From assembly GCA_030550075.1 (NCBI GenBank), contig JAUQQB010000131.1:1-7677 (forward strand): a stretch of DNA of 7,677 nucleotides. The letters are read 5' to 3'. Positions 1 to 5,119 of the stretch are shown here, in pieces. Every line of letters begins with the position of its first letter. Position 1 is the first letter of the stretch. The notes beneath the pieces are model-generated. The model was not told where the DNA came from and did no database searches. It saw nothing but the letters and a program-made list of their open reading frames with translations. The position numbers were made by a program, and so were the translations under genes. This stretch comes from Chloroflexota bacterium. Its GTDB lineage: Bacteria > Chloroflexota > Anaerolineae > Thermoflexales > Thermoflexaceae.

Positions 1-20
1 TTTGCGGAGGACATCCATGA
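1..20 (+). CDS. 3' end of an upstream gene, possibly etfB (partial)
   Basis: Only the last codons are inside the window. Read in the frame of positions 3-5, the sequence gives Cys-Gly-Gly-His-Pro and then TGA at 18-20. That stop overlaps the etfA ATG (17-19) as ATGA, the usual arrangement for translationally coupled operon genes. Genes for the two ETF subunits are commonly adjacent with beta first, so the upstream gene is inferred to be etfB. Five residues cannot identify a family, and the in-frame TGA could be chance. Confidence 0.35.
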
Positions 21-1006
21 GCCATATCTGGGTCTGGCTGGAGCAATTCCAGGGGAAGATCCCCTCGATCGTGTGGGAGACCATGGGGGTGGCCCGGCGG
101 CTGGCGGATGCCCTGGGAACGGGAGTGACCGCGGTGTGGATCGGGGGAGCGATCACCGATCAGGCGGAGGAAGCCATCGCCATGGGTGCGGATGTCGTCC
201 AGGTGGTCGAGCACCCGGCGCTGGCGGATTTCCGTTTCGAACCTTACCTGGCGGTTCTGACCCGTCTGGCAAAAGAAGGTGCCCCCCAGGCCATTCTCAT
301 GGGATCCACCGCCCGTGGTCGCGAGCTGGCCGGAGGGCTGGCCGCTGAACTGGGGACGGCAACGCTGGTTGATGCGATCGAGTTATCCGTCGAGAACGGG
401 CGTATCATCGCGATCCGGCCGATCTATGAAGGCAAGCTGTTCGCGCGGACCTATGTCGAGCGCTCCCCGGCGATCTTCACGATCCGCGGGCGCGCATTCC
501 CCAAGCCGGATCCCGATCCCGCTCGGAAGGGGGAGATCCGTCGGGTTTCTGTTGATCTGGATCCTTCGGTTTTCTCCACGGAGGTCCTGGAGTGGATCCA
601 GGAGGCCGAAGGGGAGATCAGCCTGAACGAAGCCCGCATCGTGGTGGGCGGCGGGCGGGGCGTGGGCAGCCCGGAGGGCTTCGAGCCCCTGCGGGAGCTG
701 GCCCGGGCGCTGGGAGCGGCCCTGGGCGCCACCCGGGCGGTGGTGGATGCGGGGTGGATTCCTTACAAGTATCAGGTCGGTCAGACCGGCAAAACCATCA
801 GCCCGGATTTCTACATCGCGTGTGGGATCTCCGGCGCGATTCAACATCTCTCCGGCCTGCGGGGAGTGAAGGTCATCGTGGCCATCAATAAAGACCCGGA
901 AGCGCCGATCTTCAAAGTCGCCCGCTATGGCGTGGTCGACGATCTGTTCAAAATCGTCCCCGCCCTCACCGCGGAGCTCCGTCGTCGCGGGCTGGCCAAG
1001 GGGTGA
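17..1006 (+). CDS. etfA: Electron transfer flavoprotein, alpha subunit
   Basis: EtfA forms a heterodimer with EtfB in the cytoplasm, binds FAD, and passes electrons between flavin dehydrogenases (such as acyl-CoA dehydrogenases) and a membrane quinone oxidoreductase or another acceptor. The product is 329 residues, a normal family length. The N-terminal ETF domain spans about residues 3-185. The C-terminal FAD-binding domain starts near residue 207 with VVGGGRGVG (209-217), continues with GQTGKTISP (255-263), and contains the family signature YIACGISGAIQH (266-277), followed by AINKDP. The ATG at 17 is chosen over the in-frame TTG at 2 because it has GGAGG at 6-10 with a 6-base spacer and matches the usual EtfA N-terminus (MSHIWVWLEQ). 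It overlaps the preceding stop codon and is followed by a terminator hairpin, so it is probably last in its operon. Whether this ETF is bifurcating cannot be judged here. Confidence 0.97.
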   Translation: MSHIWVWLEQFQGKIPSIVWETMGVARRLADALGTGVTAVWIGGAITDQAEEAIAMGADVVQVVEHPALADFRFEPYLAVLTRLAKEGAPQAILMGSTARGRELAGGLAAELGTATLVDAIELSVENGRIIAIRPIYEGKLFARTYVERSPAIFTIRGRAFPKPDPDPARKGEIRRVSVDLDPSVFSTEVLEWIQEAEGEISLNEARIVVGGGRGVGSPEGFEPLRELARALGAALGATRAVVDAGWIPYKYQVGQTGKTISPDFYIACGISGAIQHLSGLRGVKVIVAINKDPEAPIFKVARYGVVDDLFKIVPALTAELRRRGLAKG

Positions 1007-1030
1007 TGGACTCCATCGCCGGGGAATTCC

Positions 1031-1066
1031 ATGGGGGGCGTGGGAACAGCGCCCCCCATTTCTTTA
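1031..1066 (+). terminator. Rho-independent terminator of etfA
   Basis: A perfect 10-bp stem pairs ATGGGGGGCG (1031-1040) with CGCCCCCCAT (1050-1059) around a 9-base loop. It is followed by a T-rich tail (TTCTTTAT). It begins 25 bases after the etfA stop. The tail is on the plus strand only, so it terminates etfA rather than the convergent exporter gene. Confidence 0.85.
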
Positions 1067-1121
1067 TCCGAATCCAGGTCCAGCTGGACGGGGTGGATAC
1101 GAACGTCAGGCGATCACTTTT

Positions 1122-1790
1122 TCAAGAACCCGCTGGATAGCCCCGCATCAGCCTCCATGTATCGAAGGCGATTTTCATCGCGAACCTCGCGAGGACGGCA
1201 GCCAGGATGGCTAAGAGAATCGCGTAGGGGATGACCCCCAGGATCTTCGTGGCGCCTCCGCCAGCGGCAAGCAGGATCAACCATGCATAGTCCATCCACA
1301 CATGGCTGATGTACATCGCCGCGAACCCTTTCCGACCCAGCTCGGAAGATTTCTCGATCAGCGGATAGCCGACCGTGAGCCACCAGGCCAGGAAATAAAC
1401 ATTCAATCCGGTGAGGGCCGCACCGACAACGAAGGCCTCGAACGGCCTCGAGACCGGTGATCGGCCTGGGGAACTCTCACCCCGCAGAACGGCGATGAAG
1501 TCCTGAAGGAGAAGGTAGGAGAAGAAAAGAAGAAACACGATGATGATGGTGTTCATCGGAACTTTCAGCCGTGCAAGGCTTCTCCTCATCAGACTGGCAA
1601 ACCGATAAAGGGTAGCCACATAGGGAAGTTCTACCGCCATATGCCCCAGGGCGATCAGGAAGCCACCCCACGGGCCCAACAGGGCTCCCACCGCGGCAGC
1701 GGAAGCGGACAGCGGCCCAGGGCTCAAGGCGCCGCTGGGCGTGATGGCGAGCGTCGCAAGCACCAGGCTCCAGAGGCTTTTCGTCACCAT
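1122..1790 (-). CDS. LysE/RhtB-family transporter (amino acid or metabolite exporter)
   Basis: LysE-type proteins are inner-membrane exporters of amino acids or similar small metabolites. The 222-residue product has the family's usual size and about six hydrophobic segments: roughly residues 5-23, 40-62, 79-101, 117-140, 157-177 and 183-205. The family hallmark SPGP is at 23-26, followed by the small-residue and glycine-rich stretch and GHMAVELP (49-56). In the fourth segment LNVYFLAWW (129-137) matches the place where relatives carry an NP...FW-type motif. The start has AGGAGGA (minus strand, plus positions 1796-1802) just upstream at good spacing. The gene is convergent to etfA. Upstream lies the repeat-rich stretch, so it probably has its own promoter. 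The substrate cannot be predicted. The family call is from memory of motifs and topology. Confidence 0.85.
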   Translation of the reverse strand: MVTKSLWSLVLATLAITPSGALSPGPLSASAAAVGALLGPWGGFLIALGHMAVELPYVATLYRFASLMRRSLARLKVPMNTIIIVFLLFFSYLLLQDFIAVLRGESSPGRSPVSRPFEAFVVGAALTGLNVYFLAWWLTVGYPLIEKSSELGRKGFAAMYISHVWMDYAWLILLAAGGGATKILGVIPYAILLAILAAVLARFAMKIAFDTWRLMRGYPAGS

Positions 1791-1867
1791 ATGGGTCCTC
1801 CTGCTTCGGGTTCAAAGGATCGGCCGGGCCCTTAAGAGAGGGTCCGAAAATTCAGTGATGGGCGATG

Positions 1868-1896
1868 AGTATGGGTGCGTGCTCAGCGTCTGACCA
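1868..1896 (-). promoter_or_regulatory. Candidate promoter for the LysE-family gene
   Basis: On the minus strand TGGTCA (1896-1891) and CATACT (1873-1868) lie 17 bp apart, each matching 4 of 6 sigma70-type consensus positions, about 78 bases upstream of the exporter ATG. It sits between the repeat array and the gene. The match is modest and unsupported by other signals. Confidence 0.3.
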
Positions 1897-1942
1897 TCAG
1901 TTGGTAGTCGGGCACGAAGCGGAGCGCCCGTTAGTTGTCCGC

Positions 1943-1967
1943 AAAAAGAACGGGCACTGACATGCCC
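1943..1967 (-). terminator. Terminator-like hairpin, repeat unit 1 (minus strand)
   Basis: On the minus strand GGGCA, a 6-base loop, and TGCCC form a 5-bp stem followed by CGTTC and five T (plus-strand A run 1943-1947). It is the third copy of the hairpin-plus-T arrangement in the array and the last before the exporter promoter region. Confidence 0.4.
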
Positions 1968-2041
1968 TACTACGAACAGGAAAGACCCTTTGTTTGTAGT
2001 AGGGCACGGAGCGAAGCGGAGTGCCCGTTATAGGCGTTCGC

Positions 2042-2068
2042 AAAAGGAGAACGGGCACTTGCGTGCCC
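2042..2068 (-). terminator. Terminator-like hairpin, repeat unit 2 (minus strand)
   Basis: On the minus strand GGGCAC, loop GCAA, GTGCCC forms a 6-bp stem followed by GTTCTCC and four T (plus-strand A run 2042-2045). The T run is shorter and more distant than in unit 3, so it is probably weaker. Confidence 0.4.
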
Positions 2069-2140
2069 TACTACGAACAGGAAAAGCCCCTTGTTTGTAG
2101 TAGGGCACGAAGCGAAGCGGAGTGCCCCTTAGTTGTCCGC

Positions 2141-2165
2141 AAAAAGAACGGGCACTGACGTGCCC
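2141..2165 (-). terminator. Terminator-like hairpin, repeat unit 3 (minus strand)
   Basis: On the minus strand GGGCAC, loop GTCA, GTGCCC forms a perfect 6-bp stem. It is followed by GTTC and then five T (plus-strand A run 2141-2145). It is the first such signal met by transcripts leaving the glycosidase gene that ends at 2389, about 220 bases downstream of that stop. Confidence 0.55.
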
Positions 2166-2323
2166 TACTACGAACAGAAAAGCCCCTGTTCGTAGTAGGG
2201 CATGAAGCGAAGCGGAGTGCCCGACCAGGAGAGCGCCTGAGCGTTCAACTTCGCTCGACCATCTCAAGAGCAGGCAGGCGGGGTCAACCCCGAATCCCAC
2301 ACGAACTCCTATACAGCTACAGC

Positions 2324-2349
2324 ATTCGTGTATTCGTGCTCCATTCGTG
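2324..2349. repeat. Short direct repeats of ATTCGTG
   Basis: Three copies of ATTCGTG lie at 2324-2330, 2332-2338 and 2343-2349, between the palindromic array and the end of the glycosidase gene. Similar 'attcgtg' strings occur as intergenic debris in many genomes. No function is evident. The rest of 2224-2388 holds only a short CGGGG-TCAA-CCCCG hairpin (2279-2292). Confidence 0.6.
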
Positions 2350-2388
2350 GACGGCGCCTTTCCCCCGGGCAAATCCTCGGACACCCTC

Positions 2389-4050
2389 TTAGGGTCCCTC
2401 CACCAGGAAGAGGGGCAACCCTCCGACAGCCGCCTCCCCTTGTTTCTGGCGTGCCGGATTACACAGGGTCGGCGTGTTGTAATTCGTGGCAGGCGGCAGG
2501 GAGAAGGTGTAGATGCCGTTCACAGGGCGCACGATGGTAGCAGCTCCGCTGCGGATATCGTAGACGATCCCCTGGGGCGCGATGGCGGTCACGGTGATCG
2601 TCGCAGGGACGTTCAGGCGGGTCCACGCCAGGAGGACCCGCGCGCCGTCCGGCCGGCGGAAGGCGAACCATTCCACCTGCCCGGTGCATGCGCCCCAATC
2701 GATCTGGCCGTTGGTGGTGCGCAGACGCCAGAGGGGCGTGGCCCCGCGCAGATGGGTGGCCACCAGCCGATAGGCGGCGGCCGCGGGACGCGCGCCGGCG
2801 TCCGATGGATAACAGGGCGCTGGATCCGGATTGCGGTGGAGACCGAAGGCATCTTGAGCATTCGGCCCGTTCCCACAGTCATCGTGCAACATAAAGTGGA
2901 AAACCACCCGCGCTCCCAGCCAGAGGGCATAGGCCGCGCTTTGCACCACATAAGCAGCCTGCTCCTCCCGCGTTCCTCGATAACCGCTGTTCGGATCCCC
3001 AGGCCCTGGATAGTCATCCCACACCGGCAGGCCGCTTTCGTTCACCCAGAGCTCTTTGGAAAGCCCGAAGTCGCGCAGCGTCGCCTTCGCCTGGTTGAGG
3101 TAACGGAATGTCTGCCAGGCATAGCTGTAGCTATGAATGGGGAGGATATCGAAATACCAGCCGAAAGCGTCCCGCAAATCGGGGGTGGGATCGTTCCGAA
3201 GGACGGCGAGAACTTCCTGGAGCCAGTTCGGTTTCTCGAAGATCGCCAACCCGCCGAACAGGATGCGGGCCTGGGGGTCCGCCTGACGGGCAGCGATGGC
3301 GGCGACCTTCAGCAGCCGCGCATAATCCGCGGCGGTGCCGTTCCAGAAGAACGTCAGATCCGGTTCGTTCCAGATCTCCCAGGCGCGCACGCCGCGGCCG
3401 GAAGGCCATCCGGGCACCTGCTGGCCCGCGAGTCCGCCCGGCCGGTAACGGGCGACCGCCTGATACACAAACGCCGCCCATCGGTTCTCCGGGTTGATGG
3501 TTTTGCCAGGGCCCGGGCGATCCGTGCCATCGGTGAAAATGGGCGCATACAGGCCAGCCGGAGGGTTGGCGGCGGCGATAGCGATCGGCGCTTCGGGGGT
3601 TGGGGCATCCCTTTGGGACTGGCGCAGGAGAGAGCCGCCGATGGGCAGGCGAGTGGGGACCCCTCCGGCGGCGTAGAAGCTGGGGGTGCCCATCAGGATG
3701 AGGGAGACCTCGAAACCCTGAGCGAGGGCATCGCGAAGGGCGGAATCCACGTGGTTCCACTGGAATTGGCCCGGCGATGTCTCCACCCCGCTCCAGTACA
3801 GCGGCCAGCGATCCCAGCGGGCACCTGCGCTTCTCGCCCGATCGAAGCGAGCCGCGTCCGCGGGATATTCCGCGGAGGTGATGAAGACCAGCCCGAAATC
3901 CACACCGGGTGGCATCTCCGGTCCCTGTCGGGCCACCAGGGGGAAATAAACGCGGAAGTTGCCCCCCTGGGCCCGTGCGGCGGGAAGGGGAAGAATGCTT
4001 CCCCCTAAGGACAGAACAATCCATCCCCAGAGCCATCGAGGGATACGCAT
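2389..4050 (-). CDS. Secreted clan GH-A glycoside hydrolase-like protein
   Basis: The 553-residue product looks like an exported glycosidase with a (beta/alpha)8 barrel of clan GH-A, in the neighbourhood of families such as GH39 or GH5. I cannot assign the family or substrate. Residues 1-27 form a signal peptide with a hydrophobic core and an ARA cleavage motif (25-27). RVYFPLVARQ follows, a motif common near termini of Chloroflexota exported proteins. The barrel covers about residues 50-400. WEIWNEPD (224-231) carries the expected acid/base Glu229. IHSYSY (305-310) fits a later beta-strand. ELWVNESG (333-340) carries the expected nucleophile Glu338. About 150 C-terminal residues look like a beta-sandwich accessory region. 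The mature protein has exactly four cysteines (392, 413, 455, 530), compatible with two disulphides. The ATG at 4050 is preferred to an in-frame TTG 27 bases upstream because GGAG precedes it by 8 bases and the signal peptide begins there. Terminator-like repeats follow downstream. Confidence 0.85.
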   Translation of the reverse strand: MRIPRWLWGWIVLSLGGSILPLPAARAQGGNFRVYFPLVARQGPEMPPGVDFGLVFITSAEYPADAARFDRARSAGARWDRWPLYWSGVETSPGQFQWNHVDSALRDALAQGFEVSLILMGTPSFYAAGGVPTRLPIGGSLLRQSQRDAPTPEAPIAIAAANPPAGLYAPIFTDGTDRPGPGKTINPENRWAAFVYQAVARYRPGGLAGQQVPGWPSGRGVRAWEIWNEPDLTFFWNGTAADYARLLKVAAIAARQADPQARILFGGLAIFEKPNWLQEVLAVLRNDPTPDLRDAFGWYFDILPIHSYSYAWQTFRYLNQAKATLRDFGLSKELWVNESGLPVWDDYPGPGDPNSGYRGTREEQAAYVVQSAAYALWLGARVVFHFMLHDDCGNGPNAQDAFGLHRNPDPAPCYPSDAGARPAAAAYRLVATHLRGATPLWRLRTTNGQIDWGACTGQVEWFAFRRPDGARVLLAWTRLNVPATITVTAIAPQGIVYDIRSGAATIVRPVNGIYTFSLPPATNYNTPTLCNPARQKQGEAAVGGLPLFLVEGP

Positions 4051-4159
4051 CGCGAGCTCTCCGCAACAAGGCCACAAATTCGAGGGGGCTCCGATTTCGC
4101 GCGAGCCGCGTTCGTCTTATGTCAATCGCCCCATCGCTCTATGGGCCTTTCGTCTTAGC

Positions 4160-4165
4160 TATAAT
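4160..4165 (+). promoter_or_regulatory. Candidate -10 box (TATAAT)
   Basis: A perfect TATAAT in the only AT-rich patch of the divergent intergenic region, about 200 bases upstream of the DUF2726 gene. The -35 position (around 4137-4142, CTCTAT) is poor, so strength or orientation is uncertain. Confidence 0.3.
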
Positions 4166-4335
4166 AACATAGTGAGGGTTGCTTTTGGGTGGAGGTTTCC
4201 GGGGCCGCCCCACCCGCGGGAAGGTCTTTTTCTCTCCCCTCCTCCGAAAGTTTGGCTCTTTCGACGTCGGATCATGGAGCCCTTGACCTTCAAGGATGGT
4301 CCCAAATGCCTGCCTCATCTCGCAAAGGTCGGATA

Positions 4336-4355
4336 GGAATTCACATCTGAATTCC
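4336..4355. promoter_or_regulatory. Perfect inverted repeat upstream of the DUF2726 gene
   Basis: GGAATTC (4336-4342) and GAATTCC (4349-4355) are a perfect 7-bp inverted repeat with a 6-base spacer. It abuts the ribosome-binding GGAG (4356-4359) of the next gene. It could be a dimeric regulator's operator or an RNA hairpin that sequesters the ribosome-binding region. No T run follows, so it is not a terminator. Confidence 0.45.
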
Positions 4356-4365
4356 GGAGCGCGAC

Positions 4366-4953
4366 ATGGATTTCCAGCGGATCGGGATCTGTATGCTCGG
4401 CCTGGCCTTTCTATTTCTGGCGATTTTCCTGATCGTGGGGATCTCCTGGATGCGCGGAGGACGCCTATCCAGCTCCCGCACGAATCGGAGAGTCCGCGGA
4501 GCTCTGTTAGAGGAGGGGGAATCCCTCGGCCCCGGAGCCATCCGGCTGGTTCGATTGCTTTCCGATAGCGAAGCCGCTTTTTACTGGACCCTTAAGAAAG
4601 CGATCGGGGAGCGATGGGTGATCGCTGTGAAAGTTCCTCTGACGCAGATCATGAAGCGGCGCATGTACCTGCCCTCCGGGTTACACACTATGCTGGAAAA
4701 CGGTCAGGTAGACTTTCTTCTTCTTCATCCCCGCTCGTGGGAACCGGTGGTTGCGATTGAGCTGGATGATACCACCCATCTGACCCCAATCCGTCAGGAA
4801 CGAGATCGTCGGAAGGATGAGTTGTTCCGGATTGCTGGGATTCCGTTGCTTCGCTGGCGGGTCGGGCAGTCCTGGAATGTAGAGGAAATCGCTCAGGCGA
4901 TCTGGAAGGCTACGGCGCCAGCTAAAGAATCGCTCCCCTCGGAGATGCAATAG
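4366..4953 (+). CDS. Membrane-anchored DUF2726-domain protein
   Basis: The 195-residue product starts with one strongly hydrophobic segment (about residues 6-28) followed by an arginine-rich stretch (30-44). The positive-inside rule then puts the remaining domain in the cytoplasm. Residues about 66-170 match DUF2726, a domain related to the PD-(D/E)XK/Vsr-like nuclease fold. FYWTLKKAIGERWVIAVKV (72-90) opens the domain. VDFLLLHP (115-122) supplies an acidic residue, Asp116. AIELDDTTH (130-138) holds Glu132, Asp134, Asp135 and His138. RDRRKDELF (146-154) and GIPLLRWRV (158-166) close the core. These are the positions expected for a metal site, but activity is not shown for most of the family. 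The start has GGAG at 4356-4359 with a 6-base spacer. The gene stands alone, with 166 bp to the next gene and a perfect inverted repeat just upstream. The role is unknown; nucleic-acid processing is only an inference from the fold. Confidence 0.8.
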   Translation: MDFQRIGICMLGLAFLFLAIFLIVGISWMRGGRLSSSRTNRRVRGALLEEGESLGPGAIRLVRLLSDSEAAFYWTLKKAIGERWVIAVKVPLTQIMKRRMYLPSGLHTMLENGQVDFLLLHPRSWEPVVAIELDDTTHLTPIRQERDRRKDELFRIAGIPLLRWRVGQSWNVEEIAQAIWKATAPAKESLPSEMQ

Positions 4954-5006
4954 CCTCCTGGGACTTGCGGCGCTCTCCGAAGTGAAGAGCTGATCCCCCT
5001 CTTCCG

Positions 5007-5012
5007 TATAAC
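5007..5012 (+). promoter_or_regulatory. Candidate -10 box for the glycosyltransferase gene
   Basis: TATAAC matches 5 of 6 consensus positions in the 166-bp gap before the glycosyltransferase gene. A -35 box near 4983-4988 (TGAAGA) is weak. If used, the leader would be about 100 bases long. The remainder of 4954-5119 holds no ORF and no riboswitch class I recognise. Confidence 0.3.
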
Positions 5013-5119
5013 ATGTGTGTCCTTTCCCATTAAGGGATCGGGCCGGTGTGGAAGCCAGCCCGGTCCTCAAAGCCCTCGAGGAGGGAACTCCAAAAATTTG
5101 CGGTTCGGAGGTTTCCCCG

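Larger units (their letters stand above)
1903..2223. repeat. Tandem array of nested palindromic repeats (three full units and one partial)
   Basis: Full units lie at 1949-2029, 2050-2130 and 2147-2223. A degenerate right half lies at about 1903-1932. Each unit has an outer pair AACGGGCACT / AGTGCCCGTT and an inner pair TGCCCTACTACGAACA / TGTTTGTAGTAGGGCA around a short loop. Unit 3 has a perfect 17-bp inner stem (2161-2177 with 2186-2202) and an 8-base loop. The right side of each unit has a GAAGCGAAGCGG spacer. The motifs GGGCA and TGCCC alternate four times per unit, so the arms can pair in several ways. Linkers are short and A-rich. The linkers at 1933-1948 and 2131-2146 are identical, while the middle one differs, which points to duplication of a 198-bp dimer. 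There is no ORF of credible composition and no transposase, so it is a REP/BIME-like or MITE-like non-coding element. Confidence 0.9.
4051..4365. other. Divergent intergenic region
   Basis: This region separates the minus-strand glycosidase gene from the plus-strand DUF2726 gene and has no credible ORF. It holds a consensus TATAAT on the plus strand (4160-4165) without a good -35 box, a 9-base direct repeat TTCGTCTTA (4111-4119 and 4149-4157), and TTGACA on the minus strand (4125-4120) without a matching -10. A stem GGGTGG / CCACCC (4187-4192 with 4210-4215) is followed by a T-rich run (4225-4234). A perfect inverted repeat lies at 4336-4355. Promoters for both neighbouring genes should lie here. 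Confidence 0.6.

Noticed and set aside
1829..1855. A hairpin GGGCCCT / AGGGTCC in the exporter leader
   Set aside because: On the transcribed minus strand it carries an A-C mismatch and shows no T run or conserved context, so it is probably chance pairing in GC-rich DNA.
1903..2223. The repeat array as a CRISPR locus
   Set aside because: Units are long (about 80 bp) and palindromic, and the linkers are short and partly identical. There are no unique spacers of 30-40 bp and no cas genes.
2028..2384. An open frame running through the palindromic array on the minus strand
   Set aside because: It is composed of repeat sequence. The nested palindromes explain it better than protein coding.
2378..2398. 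A terminator hairpin at the end of the glycosidase gene
   Set aside because: The stem GGAC.CCCT / AGGGTCC contains a two-base bulge, includes the stop codon in its loop, and has no T run.
2347..4008. A 553-codon open frame on the plus strand opposite the glycosidase gene
   Set aside because: It is antisense to a gene with a signal peptide and catalytic motifs. The product is rich in Arg, Gly and Pro without any domain, as expected for a shadow frame in GC-rich coding DNA.
3131..4075. A 314-codon minus-strand frame overlapping the glycosidase gene
   Set aside because: It is in another frame of the same strand, with low-complexity Arg/Pro/Gly composition and no recognisable domain.
5015..5119. 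An upstream GTG start (5015) for the glycosyltransferase
   Set aside because: There is no good ribosome-binding site, and the extra 35 residues precede the usual GT-B N-terminal strand. The GTG at 5120 has GGAGG at the right distance.
4954..5119. A riboswitch or T-box in the leader of the glycosyltransferase gene
   Set aside because: Only small stems such as GGAG-GGAA-CTCC are visible. I could not match the conserved core of any riboswitch class.
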